Part shown: positions 8,708 to 17,108 of the stretch, one piece after another
How positions within the stretch are numbered: position 1 is the stretch's first letter
How the letters are laid out: every line of letters begins with the position of its first letter
NCBI RefSeq assembly: GCF_028771845.1
Contig: NZ_CP118270.1
Location: 4,960,001 to 5,024,000 of the forward strand
Length of the DNA: 64,000 nt
Source of the DNA: Paenibacillus marchantiae
GTDB lineage: Bacteria; Bacillota; Bacilli; Paenibacillales; Paenibacillaceae
Reading direction: 5' to 3'
Notes under the pieces: generated by a model
The model's database searches: none
What the model was told of the DNA's origin: nothing
The model's input: the letters and a program-made list of their open reading frames with translations, nothing else
Translations under genes and position numbers: made by a program

Positions 8708-8742
8708 GAAGAAAATGAACAAATTGTTCATCTTCTGCCCCT
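8708..8742 (-). terminator. Minus-strand terminator
   Basis: The dyad ATGAAC/GTTCAT with flanking AGAAGA/TTTTCT pairing is followed on the minus strand by a run of seven T. It sits upstream of the phosphotransferase start and would stop transcription coming from the decayed MMPL locus. Confidence 0.5.
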
Positions 8743-8823
8743 GTAGAGAATTGACTAACGGATAACATGATGTCCAATTCAACCGAATGTCAAACAAATG
8801 ACACTTGTCAAAATAGGCTTAAT

Positions 8824-8852
8824 GTAAAAAAACCATGCATGAGAGCACGGTT
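8824..8852 (-). terminator. Minus-strand terminator of the decayed MMPL gene
   Basis: AACCGTGC and GCATGGTT pair with one mismatch, followed on the minus strand by a run of T. No intact gene feeds it now; the MMPL remnant at 9043 lies just upstream. The stretch 8567-9042 otherwise holds no gene I can support. Confidence 0.45.
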
Positions 8853-9042
8853 CCGCAGTCAACTAGAAGTAGTCGATGTCCCATGTTCTTAACTAATGCA
8901 GGGGTTATTCCATTTTATTACATGAAGAAATAAACCACTTAAATAAGCGGATTTCTGCAAATTAAATGAAATAAACCTAATGCAATTAACTAGCTAAGAA
9001 CAACAGCAGACACTTGATACTTCCCCCTTATATTGAAACTAG

Positions 9043-9347
9043 CTATAGTATAGATTGAAAACACGAACTAGTCAAAATTCTAAATGCTTTATGAGGAGCA
9101 TCTGCAAGGTCTTCAGCTGACAACCCTCCATCCTTATGGAATACAAGCACAGTTGGCATTCCGCTGCTGGTGCCAGAGCTGTCGTTCTCTCCATTGGCTT
9201 TTTCTAATTCGCGGGCTACGGTCGAGGAGTACCCATCTGGAACATTAATCTGCCCCTTTGTTCGTACCGTGCGGTAACCATCAGTCCCACCGTTGCAATC
9301 AGCCAAACCGCAAGTACCAGCCATCTAAACTTCAGTATTGTTCTCAT
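9043..9347 (-). pseudogene. MMPL/RND-type transporter remnant (N-terminus)
   Basis: From an ATG at 9347 with GGGAG upstream the frame reads MRTILKFRWLVLAVWLIATV, the first membrane segment of Gram-positive MMPL transporters. It then goes out of phase. The neighbouring frame continues with KGQINVPDGYSSTVARELE and SGMPTVLVFHKDGGLS, the start of the first extracellular domain in that family. After about 90 residues the sequence ends in unrelated codons, so some 600 or more residues are missing. A frameshift plus a large deletion make this non-functional. It lies directly downstream of an efflux pump gene of the same orientation. Confidence 0.7.
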
Positions 9348-9417
9348 TTCTAATCTCCCTCTTAATAAAGTAAAACTAAGGATTCATCATTTCCATTGCG
9401 AGTCTCTCGAAGGAAGA

Positions 9418-10980
9418 TTAATTCCCGTTCTGTGTATTCTTTTTGTTTTTAATCAAAATTGCACTCGCGAATGTACCAATTATTAAGAAAATACCAATCA
9501 ATAGTGTTACATTTTGCATACCTGAATTAAAAGCATTAAACACGAGTGACTTCATTTCATCAAAAGCTGGCATAGCTTTAAATGCTTCAGCTTGCTTGCT
9601 ATCAAAAACTTGTGAACCCCCAAAAGCTCCAGCTTTATGGAAAACATCCAGCATTTGATTTCTAAACTCGGTAGGAATATTGGCTAAATTCATGATACTT
9701 GTGTTCAATGAAGCGTTATAACCTTCCGTTAATTTAATTCCAAGCATTACAACACCAAAGGAGATACCCACTTGTCTAAAAACATTTAAAATACCAGAAG
9801 CCATACCTACATACTCTTTATCAACTGAACTCATAGCAGCATTAGTAATAGGTGGATTAACTAGAGCATTACTAATACCTAAAAGAATAAAACCAGGCAT
9901 CAGATAGCTCCACTCAAACGGAGCTTTGATCATATAACGCATAACAAATATTCCGATTGCACCGATCAATAGTGCTCCACTAACTAACCAACGGTTACCA
10001 ATTTTCCCCGAGATAATTCCTGCAATTGGACCAAGAACTATCGTAAAACCACTAATGAGTAACATTTTTGCACCTGTATCAAAAGCCGAGTAACCCATGT
10101 AATTTTGCATAAGAATGGTTAAATAGGTAAAGCCTCCATATAGTCCAGCACCTAATACAAAAGCTGCGATATTAGCCCCATTAAATGTCCAATTTCTAAA
10201 AATAGATAATTCAATCATCGGCTGTTCTACTTTTTTTTCGGTAATGATAAAAGCTATAAGTAAAATAAGTGATAATCCAAGTAGACTTAAAATGTGCCAA
10301 TCAGTCCATGCGTAATCTCCATTCACTGACTTTTGAATTAAGGCTAGAATCATCGTAAAAATCATCGCTGTACTGAAAATCAGTCCCCAAATATCAATTC
10401 GTCCATTTTTGTTTGTTTCACTTTCTTTAATCACAAACATTCCTAATATAATTGCTACAACCGCAACTGGAATGTTAACAAGAAAAATAGATCTCCAACC
10501 AAAAACATCGACTAATGCTCCTCCGACCAAAGGACCACCGGCAATAGCAAGCCCAACGGCACTACTCCAAATACCTAGTGCAAGTCCTCTTTGATTTTCA
10601 GGAAATGAAGAAGTAACTATCGTTAATGATAATGACATCATAGCTGCGCCACCAATTCCTTGAAATCCACGGAAGATGTTTAACCAAATATCACTGTTTG
10701 CCAATCCACTGGCTAAAGAGCCAATCATAAAAATACCCAATCCTAATAAAAAGACTTTTTTACGTCCGATAATGTCGCCTAATTTTGAAACTGGCAACAA
10801 CATTGCCGCATAAACTAAAGTATAGGCATTCAACACCCATTGGAGATTTGAGAAACTCGATGAAAAAGCTTGTTGTATATCTGGTAATGCAACATTGACA
10901 ATTGTAATGTCTAACATAGCCATAAATACGGTTAAACTAACCGTGGCTAGAACCCACCATTTTCTTTTTGATTGTGTCAA
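9418..10980 (-). CDS. DHA2-family multidrug efflux transporter (MFS, 14 TM)
   Basis: Proton-driven drug exporter of the EmrB/QacA type. Visible family motifs are LDITIVNVALPDI in the first helix (motif D1), LGDIIGRKKVFLLG (motif A) between helices 2 and 3, RGFQGIGGAAMMSLSLTIV (motif B) and LAIAGGPLVGGALVDVFGWR (motif C), then eight or nine more hydrophobic segments. I start it at the TTG at 10980, because AGGAG stands 7 bases before it and MTQSKRKWWVLA is a normal start for the family; the frame extends further upstream without a site. Its leader contains an operator-like dyad shared with the arsR promoter, so the ArsR protein at 11248 probably represses it. Codon use looks more A+T-rich than the neighbours, hinting at transfer. 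Confidence 0.92.
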   Translation of the reverse strand: MTQSKRKWWVLATVSLTVFMAMLDITIVNVALPDIQQAFSSSFSNLQWVLNAYTLVYAAMLLPVSKLGDIIGRKKVFLLGLGIFMIGSLASGLANSDIWLNIFRGFQGIGGAAMMSLSLTIVTSSFPENQRGLALGIWSSAVGLAIAGGPLVGGALVDVFGWRSIFLVNIPVAVVAIILGMFVIKESETNKNGRIDIWGLIFSTAMIFTMILALIQKSVNGDYAWTDWHILSLLGLSLILLIAFIITEKKVEQPMIELSIFRNWTFNGANIAAFVLGAGLYGGFTYLTILMQNYMGYSAFDTGAKMLLISGFTIVLGPIAGIISGKIGNRWLVSGALLIGAIGIFVMRYMIKAPFEWSYLMPGFILLGISNALVNPPITNAAMSSVDKEYVGMASGILNVFRQVGISFGVVMLGIKLTEGYNASLNTSIMNLANIPTEFRNQMLDVFHKAGAFGGSQVFDSKQAEAFKAMPAFDEMKSLVFNAFNSGMQNVTLLIGIFLIIGTFASAILIKNKKNTQNGN

Positions 10981-10990
10981 AATAAAAACT

Positions 10991-11095
10991 CCTCTCATGT
11001 ATATGTGCGTACAAATGCATATATATATTAAAATGAAGAGCACTTCATTATTTCGAATTCATGAGTGCTTTCATATTGTTAGCTGTTATCTGAAT
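10991..11095. repeat. Direct repeat copy 1: operator plus 3' end of an arsR copy
   Basis: This stretch matches 11191-11293 at an offset of exactly 200 bases. On the minus strand it encodes TANNMKALMN followed by a stop, identical to the last residues of the ArsR protein at 11248, and then runs through the same intergenic sequence to the operator. It is the tail of a second arsR gene whose body is gone or diverged. Confidence 0.65.
11000..11023. promoter_or_regulatory. Operator-like dyad 1, leader of the efflux gene
   Basis: TATATG, twelve bases, CATATA, with the inner core TGCGTACAAATG. Dyad 2 at 11200-11223 and dyad 3 at 11599-11622 (opposite orientation) share this core. It lies 20 bases before the TTG start of the transporter. 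Confidence 0.55.
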
Positions 11096-11190
11096 GTCAA
11101 CAGAGGAAAAGTTATAAAAGTACCCTGCAAGTTCACTTCATATTCCGATAATCCAGATCATGCATCTTTGATTGAATTAAAATAAACCTC

Positions 11191-11293
11191 TTTATCGTGT
11201 ATACGTGTGTACAAATGCATATATATATTAATATAAAAAGCACTGCATTATTGCAAATTCATGAGTGCTTTCATATTGTTAGCTGTTTGTTCA
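11191..11293. repeat. Direct repeat copy 2: true 3' end of arsR and downstream operator
   Basis: Partner of the repeat at 10991. It includes the last codons of the intact arsR gene and, beyond its stop, the second dyad (TATACG, twelve bases, CATATA at 11200-11223). Confidence 0.65.
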
Positions 11294-11577
11294 AATTTAT
11301 CTACAATGAAATTGTTATTCGTTTTGTAATAAACTTCTCGCCCTTCTTTTCTCCTTTGAACGATACCAAAACGACTCATGAAGTCAAGGTGCCGAGAAAT
11401 AACTGAACGATTCTGTGGAAAATATTCTGCAATACCACCGATTGTCATTTCACCATTTGCAGAAAGAAAAATTAACAACTCACTCCGCACTGGATCAAGT
11501 ACCGCTCGAAAAAACTCAATATCAATATTGTCTTCTATCAGCTTTTTACATTTATTTGGATCAAGATTTAATCCCAT
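11248..11577 (-). CDS. ArsR-family winged-helix repressor
   Basis: About 109 residues with the ArsR layout: an N-terminal helix (DPNKCKKLIEDNIDIEFFRAV), LDPVRSELLIFLSANGEMTIGGIAEYF, a recognition helix region QNRSVISRHLDFMSRFGIV and the wing QRRKEGREVYYK. No metal-binding Cys cluster of the classical arsenic sensors is present, apart from a single Cys near the start, so a small-molecule ligand is more likely. I start it at the ATG at 11577 with AGGGGG 7 bases upstream; the frame is open to 11643. The dyad at 11599-11622 sits just before this start, as expected for autoregulation. It probably controls the efflux pump downstream. Confidence 0.85.
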   Translation of the reverse strand: MGLNLDPNKCKKLIEDNIDIEFFRAVLDPVRSELLIFLSANGEMTIGGIAEYFPQNRSVISRHLDFMSRFGIVQRRKEGREVYYKTNNNFIVDKFEQTANNMKALMNLQ

Positions 11578-11598
11578 TGTCATACCCCCTGAATTCAT

Positions 11599-11622
11599 TA
11601 TATGCATTCGTGTGCACATGTC
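11599..11622. promoter_or_regulatory. Operator-like dyad 3, arsR promoter region
   Basis: TATATG, twelve bases, CATGTC. Read on the minus strand it gives ATGTGC-ACACGAATGCATATA, which aligns with the dyads at 11000 and 11200. It is 22 bases upstream of the arsR start. Confidence 0.5.
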
Positions 11623-11742
11623 AATGTTTTCGGGAAAATTCAATGAACGAAATTTTATATCCCATACTTACACCTCCATAAAATCAGTCAGGGAGTCTCT
11701 ATATCTTTTGATCAGCTGTTATTCATTTTTCTTACCTACTGC

Positions 11743-12207
11743 TCAATCCCAGTGCTTTTCCATGGCTTCTTCACATCGAGAAAAACCATTTTTTGAATAA
11801 AACTTTACACTCTCACTACTTGGCCAAAGTATAAGAAACTCAACCTCATTTTCTTTTGACCATTTTTCCATAGCTTTATGAATTTCTGAGCCGATACCTA
11901 GATTCCTGAAAGCAGGGCGAGTATAAACATTCGTAACGTAACCGTAATAAGGATCTGGTGATTTCCCTGGCCTCGGAACTTTATGTATTAATTGCATATA
12001 CATATGTGAGACAAGACTTCCACTAATCTCTGCAATCCAAATATACCAATTTCCACTTTTGATAGCTTTCACCAAGAACTCACTACAAACCTGGTTAAAT
12101 TCCTCAAATGTGACCGCAGTATCCACACTTTCCTCTTCCGAGAAGTCCCAACGCATTTGAACAAGCTGAGGCACATCCTCCAACGTGGCCAAGCGAATTA
12201 TCATCAT
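11743..12207 (-). CDS. GNAT-family N-acetyltransferase
   Basis: The GNAT fold transfers acetyl from acetyl-CoA to an amine. Motif A, which binds the CoA pyrophosphate, is VYTRPAFRNLGIGSEIHKAM, and motif B is FYSKNGFSRCEE near the C-terminus. The N-terminus MIIRLATLEDVPQLVQM is standard for the family. AAGGTGGG precedes an ATG pair at 12207 and 12204. No linked substrate gene is present. It faces the arsR unit tail-to-head with about 100 bases between. Confidence 0.85.
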   Translation of the reverse strand: MMIIRLATLEDVPQLVQMRWDFSEEESVDTAVTFEEFNQVCSEFLVKAIKSGNWYIWIAEISGSLVSHMYMQLIHKVPRPGKSPDPYYGYVTNVYTRPAFRNLGIGSEIHKAMEKWSKENEVEFLILWPSSESVKFYSKNGFSRCEEAMEKHWD

Positions 12208-12273
12208 ACATCCCACCTTGCTTTTAAATATCTTTAAACTTCATTTTATTATATCTTTGCGCTAACCAGCCCG

Positions 12274-12714
12274 TTAGTTGAATGCCTCAATAGAATTAAA
12301 TGCAAACATTATTTCTGCTTCACAAACCAATTCATTGTTTACCTTTGCGATGCCTATTCCTTTGACAATCTGTCCCTTGGCTCGGGTCACTTCGAATTCC
12401 AGATGGAGTTGATCCCCTGGTTTTACTTGCTTTTTGAACCGACAATTATCAATACCAGTCAGTAACCCTATCTTATGGTTATTACTCTCTACGTTGGACA
12501 TAGCGATACCACCCACCTGTGCCAGTGCTTCTACAATCAAGACTCCAGGCATGACAGGATAATCGGGAAAGTGACCTAGGAAATAAGGTTCATTGAAAGT
12601 CACATTTTTGATTCCAACAGCTTTCTTTCCCTCAACAATTTCTAAGATTCTATCGACCAAAAGAAAGGGATATCTATGGGGAATAAGCTCTATAATTCGA
12701 TTAATATCAAGCAT
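12274..12714 (-). CDS. fabZ: 3-hydroxyacyl-ACP dehydratase
   Basis: FabZ removes water from beta-hydroxyacyl-ACP in fatty acid elongation. The 146-residue protein is full length and has the hot-dog-fold signature: the IPHRYPFLLVDRI N-terminus, GHFPDYPVMPGVLIVEALAQ with the active-site His, and the Glu in the central helix. GAGGAGG stands before the ATG. It is not in a fatty-acid operon here and stands alone between small regulators, so it may be a second fabZ copy serving a special product. Confidence 0.93.
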   Translation of the reverse strand: MLDINRIIELIPHRYPFLLVDRILEIVEGKKAVGIKNVTFNEPYFLGHFPDYPVMPGVLIVEALAQVGGIAMSNVESNNHKIGLLTGIDNCRFKKQVKPGDQLHLEFEVTRAKGQIVKGIGIAKVNNELVCEAEIMFAFNSIEAFN

Positions 12715-12781
12715 GGATTTCCTCCTCTAATATTGGCTTATAACCATTCTAACGTCATTTGGAGAAATCAGCCATTTTTTT

Positions 12782-13009
12782 ACTAACCTGCCCCCTGACC
12801 GTTCTCTTCTTTCACCAACCCTAATCTTCCCAGCCGCTGAATTCCAGAGTCATGTTGCTAATCTGGAGATAAAAGTTGATATACATAAAAAGGAGAAGCA
12901 AAAGAATGCATGGGAATATCACGGAAAACCTTATTTATATGATCGAACACTGAGGAAAAAGCCGCTGACAAAGAAAAACAATGTAGCTGAATCAACTGCT
13001 GCTATGTAA
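12782..13009 (+). pseudogene. Possible gene remnant without start codon
   Basis: A frame open from about 12731 to the TAA at 13007 has no start codon but reads plausible sequence in its second half (for example EIKVDIHKKEKQ, then NAWEYHGKPYLYDRTLRKKP). I do not recognise it. It fills most of the 390-base gap after fabZ; the rest of the gap shows nothing. A chance open frame cannot be excluded. Confidence 0.22.
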
Positions 13010-13286
13010 AGGGAATTATAGAGACGGAGAATTTAGCATACTGGAACATTTATTTGTTGTGTTTGAATTTCACGTTAAGTACGATACTGAAAATAAAATA
13101 TTTTTATTGAAATCGAGGAATACTTTCAACATTAATATTAACTTCTCGCCATAAGCTCAGCTCAAGCATAGTTATTTTAGGATTTAGTGTGGGCGGATTT
13201 TGGGCTATCTCTATTGCAGTTAATATACCCACAAACCCAATCTGGGTATAACGGATCGAACCCAGCTTTTTTACAAACCCGTTCAA

Positions 13287-13454
13287 TCAGGCCGGAAACA
13301 TGCCGACAAGCAGTACGATCAGGCAAATCGTGGCTACGACTGACAGAGCCGGGATCATGATACCGATCACTCTGGCAATTCCCAGATACCCGGTCGTGGT
13401 TATGATCCATTCTTTTCCGGCAATATCCGCGTCAGTTGCTATGAACTTGATAAT
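13287..13454 (-). pseudogene. 3' fragment of a membrane protein gene
   Basis: The frame continues directly from the stop of the MarR gene (same phase) and reads two hydrophobic segments, GYLGIARVIGIMIPALSVVA and TICLIVLLVGMFPA, before a TGA at 13287-13289. With no start codon and only about 55 residues, it looks like the end of a transporter gene whose front was deleted up to the MarR stop. Downstream to 13104 the frames read further unrecognised sequence. Confidence 0.4.
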
Positions 13455-13877
13455 CTAGCCCTGTTTGCTGTCGTAAATTTTTTTCAGCAGGTCCGCAAAC
13501 TGCTGTTTATCGCTTTCGGACAAACAATTCGTCATCTGAAGGCTGAACTCATCCAAAATCCGTTTCAGCACAGGTTCGAAATCTTTCGCTTTTTGCGTTG
13601 GATAAAGCAGGTAAGAACGACGATCGCGAGCATCCACTGAACGGTAAACGTACCCAGCCTCCTCTAGCTGCTTGACGCAACGCGTTGTAGTCGCTTTATC
13701 GAACTTCACTTCATTTGTGAGCTGGTCCTGGTTAAGCCCGGGATTCGACAAGATCGCCTTAAGATAACTGTGGTGCCCGCCCCCGCCGATATCAAATGGT
13801 TTTAATATACCAGCCAATTCTTTTTGGTTAATACGATGAACGTAGGACAACATTTTGCCAATCGAAGGTTTCTTCAA
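13455..13877 (-). CDS. MarR-family repressor of the divergent MFS pump
   Basis: The 140-residue protein has the MarR helix-turn-helix (LNQDQLTNEVKFDKATTTRC, then VKQLEEAGYV) and wing (RSVDARDRRSYLLYPTQKA). The start is a TTG with AAGGAGG exactly 7 bases upstream. It is transcribed away from the MFS gene at 14021, and the shared intergenic region holds two palindromes with GTTGC/GCAAC arms, so it very likely represses both itself and the pump. The arrangement resembles YusO/YusP of Bacillus subtilis, but orthology is not claimed. Confidence 0.88.
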   Translation of the reverse strand: MKKPSIGKMLSYVHRINQKELAGILKPFDIGGGGHHSYLKAILSNPGLNQDQLTNEVKFDKATTTRCVKQLEEAGYVYRSVDARDRRSYLLYPTQKAKDFEPVLKRILDEFSLQMTNCLSESDKQQFADLLKKIYDSKQG

Positions 13878-13926
13878 CCCAGTACCTCCTTAAAATCTTT
13901 TGTATCCAAAAATTTTACCTCATGCA

Positions 13927-13942
13927 AGTTGCGTATGCAACT
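13927..13942. promoter_or_regulatory. MarR operator 1
   Basis: AGTTGC-GTAT-GCAACT, a perfect dyad with 6-bp arms in the marR/MFS intergenic region. Confidence 0.75.
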
Positions 13943-13965
13943 AACTTAAAGTATAATCATAACCA

Positions 13966-13989
13966 AATTAGTTGCTAATGCAACTAATT
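13966..13989. promoter_or_regulatory. MarR operator 2
   Basis: Perfect dyad with 10-bp arms, AATTAGTTGC and GCAACTAATT, around TAAT. It shares the core of operator 1 with a centre-to-centre distance of about 43 bases (close to four helical turns). Confidence 0.85.
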
Positions 13990-14020
13990 GTTTTTGACGA
14001 TAGTAAGGAGTGATTATTTA

Positions 14021-15505
14021 GTGAAACTGAAACTGGAAGACGAGAATCGTTTCATTACTTATCAAGATGACCCAGTTATCCAGAAAAGGCGTTGGATCAT
14101 CCTGATAGTCCTGAATTTATTTACATTTATGTCGACGCTCGACGGCAGCATCGTTAATATTGCTCTGCCCGTTATCGCGAAGCGGATGGATCTGACAGTC
14201 GCTGAAGCGGAATGGATAGTCACCGCTTACCTGATGACCATTTGTGCAGCGATCCTCTTTTTCGGTAAGCTTGGAGACATTGTTGGTAAAATTAAAGTGT
14301 TCAAATGGGGTATGATTATTTTCACGCTTGGTTCCCTTCTGTGTGGGTTCAGCTTCAGCCTGCCTCTTCTCCTGGGTTCACGACTACTCCAAGCCCTGGG
14401 CGCAGCGATGACGATGGCCAACAGCCAGGGCATCATTACAGACATCTTCCCAACAACAGAACGTGGAAAAGCATTGGGGTTGATCGGGACATTTGTCTCC
14501 CTTGGCAGTATAGCTGGACCGAGCCTGGGCGGTTTTATCGTATCCGGACTGGGTTGGGAGTATATATTTTTGGTGAATATACCGGTTGGGCTGATCGCGA
14601 TTGCGATTGGGTGGAAGGTACTTCCTGCTGATCGTACCAAACTGAAGGTCCGTATCGATAAGGCCGGGGGGTTGCTATTCCCTCTATTTATCATAGCTTT
14701 ATTTTCAGGTCTACTGCTCGGGCAGCAGGTCGGTTATGGAGATATGCGTATCGTCGCTGCATTAATCATCTCCGCCATTGTTTTTGTTATTTTCCTTTTC
14801 GTTGAGATTCGTAAACCAGAACCCATGCTAAAGCTAACTCTGTTTAAAAATCCGCTGTTCAGCTTAAGCATTTTATGCGGCTTTCTGGTATTTGTGGCCA
14901 ACTTTTGTTTTAACATCATCGCACCGTTCTATACGCAAAGTATTTTGAATCTTACACCCTCCCATGCTGGGCTCCTGCTAATGCTGTTTCCGATTGTCAT
15001 GGTAATCGTAGCTCCACTCAGTGGCGCACTATCGGACAAAATTGGTTCCGAGCTGCTCACTTTTGCAGGACTCATTGTGATGGTTATCGCTCAAGTCGGA
15101 CTTGCACGACTTCATAGCGGCAGCTCTATCATTCTGGTTGGGAGTTGGATTGGTATGCTCGGTCTCGGCAGCGGTTTGTTTCAATCACCGAACAACTCGT
15201 TGGTAATGTCGAAAGTGCCCAAAACCCAGCTCGGAATTGCAGGGAGTATTAACTCACTTGTCCGCAATATGGGCATGGTCGTGGGAATTACGGTTGCTAC
15301 TACCACCCTATTTGGTGTTATGAGTAACTTAGCTGGTCATAGGGTCACAGGACTTGTGCCGGGCCGCCCCGATCTTTTTCTATCGGGCATGCACGTGGTT
15401 TTCATGACCTCCGCTTCAATATGCTTAGTAGCTGCAGTACTTACGGGTTGGAGGCTGTGGTCGGCAAAACGGACTTTACGCCGCGAACATTTACGGTCTC
15501 GATAA
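14021..15505 (+). CDS. DHA2-family drug efflux transporter (MFS)
   Basis: About 494 residues with 14 predicted membrane segments. Motifs are LDGSIVNIALPVI (motif D1), FGKLGDIVGKIKVFKWG (motif A), SRLLQALGAAMTMANSQGII (motif B) and GSIAGPSLGGFIVSGLGWEY (motif C). I place the start at the GTG at 14021, with AAGGAG 10 bases upstream; the open frame extends to a TTG at 13988 inside the operator, which would be implausible. Control by the divergent MarR protein is strongly suggested by the two palindromes. The likely role is export of a hydrophobic compound that also releases the repressor. Confidence 0.92.
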   Translation: MKLKLEDENRFITYQDDPVIQKRRWIILIVLNLFTFMSTLDGSIVNIALPVIAKRMDLTVAEAEWIVTAYLMTICAAILFFGKLGDIVGKIKVFKWGMIIFTLGSLLCGFSFSLPLLLGSRLLQALGAAMTMANSQGIITDIFPTTERGKALGLIGTFVSLGSIAGPSLGGFIVSGLGWEYIFLVNIPVGLIAIAIGWKVLPADRTKLKVRIDKAGGLLFPLFIIALFSGLLLGQQVGYGDMRIVAALIISAIVFVIFLFVEIRKPEPMLKLTLFKNPLFSLSILCGFLVFVANFCFNIIAPFYTQSILNLTPSHAGLLLMLFPIVMVIVAPLSGALSDKIGSELLTFAGLIVMVIAQVGLARLHSGSSIILVGSWIGMLGLGSGLFQSPNNSLVMSKVPKTQLGIAGSINSLVRNMGMVVGITVATTTLFGVMSNLAGHRVTGLVPGRPDLFLSGMHVVFMTSASICLVAAVLTGWRLWSAKRTLRREHLRSR

Positions 15506-16053
15506 TAATATACTGGAACTGTAAATCAACTGAGGTGCTGTTCTAGTCAAAAAAATAAATTATGTGAAAAGTAAAAATGTTAATTAGTAAAATTATTTAT
15601 GTACCTTTTTTTTTCGGGCATAAATTAGATTGATACCCAATCATAAATAAAGGCACTCAGTAATTGCGTGCCTTCTATGCCCGAGAGGTACAACCCTTTT
15701 CACTTCTTATCCTCCCCAAAATGGAAAAACCCTCTCTAATACAGCTGACCTCGTGTTAATTGTTAACCGTATTTTTTGCGCTAACGATCATTCAATCCAT
15801 GTTCAATAGATTAGGGGTTATTCCAGAAAGTTCCCCGCCATTTTGCCTATAAGGTATGCCTGAAACCAGGTTTACCGTTTTTTTAATCGGCTCCCAAATG
15901 TCTTCAACTGCTTGTCACATCGAAAAAGCGAATAAACTCTTCAAGGATCGCATCCAAGAAGAGTTTATTACAAAAGTTTTAGCTTATAGAATCGATGTTG
16001 TTGGTGAGGATATCGATACAGAACGGTATCATAATAAAGGATATGTGTCCAAT
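15506..16053. other. Intergenic region with a nested inverted repeat
   Basis: CGGGCATA at 15615-15622 pairs with TATGCCCG at 15676-15683. Inside this lies a second hairpin, AAGGCAC (15650-15656) with GTGCCTT (15668-15674). The inner hairpin is followed on the minus strand by TTATTTAT and could be a weak terminator. No gene is supported here. Confidence 0.4.
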
Positions 16054-17025
16054 TTATACTAATGCATGTGGTATATAAAGTTCTTCTAAACGGGTAATTT
16101 CTTCAGACGTTAATTTAACCGATAACGCTGAAACCGCATCTTCAAGATGGCTGATTTTGGTCGAACCGATTATTGGTGCTGTGACCTCTTCCTTTTGCAG
16201 CAACCATGCAAGAGCAACTTGTGCGCGCGGAATCCCTCGGTTAGCGGCAACTTCTGCTACTCTTTCAGCAACTTTGCGATCAGCTTCTTCCGTTTTTATA
16301 AACAACGCTTTTGCTATTTGGTCGTTCTCGGATCGCGAGGTCTGCTCATTCCAGTCCCGGGTTAACCGGCCTGCCGCCAAAGGCAGGTAAGGAGTGATGC
16401 CAACGCCCTCATCTTTGCAAAGGGGGAGCATTTCTCTTTCTTCTTCCCGATAAAGCAAGTTGAGTCTATTTTCCATGGAAACAAAACGTGTCCAGCCATT
16501 GCGCTCCGCGACATGCTGCGCTTTCGCAAATTGCCATGCCAACATGGAGGATGCTCCGATATATCTAACCTTTCCCGCCTTAACTAAATCGTGAAGAGCC
16601 TCCATTGTCTCCTCGATTGGTGTATTAGGATCCCACCGATGGATCTGGTACAAATCGACGTAGTCCGTTCCAAGCCGTTTTAGACTGTTATCAATTTCGG
16701 TCATGATGGCTTTACGAGAAAGTCCCATTGCATTCGGACCTTTGCGCATCGGAACAAATACCTTTGTAGCAATGACGGTTTCATCACGACGGGCGAAATC
16801 CTTTAATGCACGTCCAAGAAATTCTTCACTTGTTCCATCCGAATACATATTAGCAGTACTAAAAAAATTAATGCCCATTTCGACTGCTTCTTTAATGATC
16901 GCTCTGCTGTCCTCTTCATCCAATGACCATGGGGTATTGCCGCGTTCAGGTACGCCGAAGCTCATGGTTCCAAGACTTAACTTCGAAACATCCAAACCGC
17001 TTTGTCCCAGTTTCACATATTCCAT
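16054..17025 (-). CDS. Aldo/keto reductase
   Basis: NAD(P)H-dependent carbonyl reductase with the TIM-barrel tetrad visible: Asp in an altered position of the STANMYSDGTSE segment, Tyr in NMYSDG, Lys in ATKVF and His in DLYQIHRWDP. The coenzyme-binding part appears near the end as APIIGSTKISHLEDAV. The 323-residue length is typical. AAGGAG precedes the ATG. It lies 83 bases downstream of a decayed SDR gene in the same orientation and thus probably belongs to the MarR-controlled unit beginning at 17684. The natural substrate is unknown; an aldehyde or ketone stress metabolite is an inference. Confidence 0.92.
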   Translation of the reverse strand: MEYVKLGQSGLDVSKLSLGTMSFGVPERGNTPWSLDEEDSRAIIKEAVEMGINFFSTANMYSDGTSEEFLGRALKDFARRDETVIATKVFVPMRKGPNAMGLSRKAIMTEIDNSLKRLGTDYVDLYQIHRWDPNTPIEETMEALHDLVKAGKVRYIGASSMLAWQFAKAQHVAERNGWTRFVSMENRLNLLYREEEREMLPLCKDEGVGITPYLPLAAGRLTRDWNEQTSRSENDQIAKALFIKTEEADRKVAERVAEVAANRGIPRAQVALAWLLQKEEVTAPIIGSTKISHLEDAVSALSVKLTSEEITRLEELYIPHALV

Positions 17026-17108
17026 TTAATAACACACTCCTTATATTTGTAGGCGTTACGCCTTATATTATCTGTAGATCTTCTGTTGAGTCAGTACTAG
17101 AGATTAAA

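Noticed and set aside
12906..12953. Fifteen-codon ORF with a good AGGAGA site
   Set aside because: Too short to support, and a longer start-less frame in the same stretch looks at least as coding-like; kept only as a note.
13240..13275. tRNA-like GGTTCGATCC on the minus strand
   Set aside because: No acceptor, D or anticodon stems can be built around it.
15615..15683. Nested inverted repeat considered as a transposon end
   Set aside because: No target duplication, transposase remnant or second copy was seen.
15856..16062. Plus-strand frame of 68 codons overlapping the end of the aldo/keto reductase gene
   Set aside because: No proper binding site, no recognised family, and it overlaps a convincing convergent gene.
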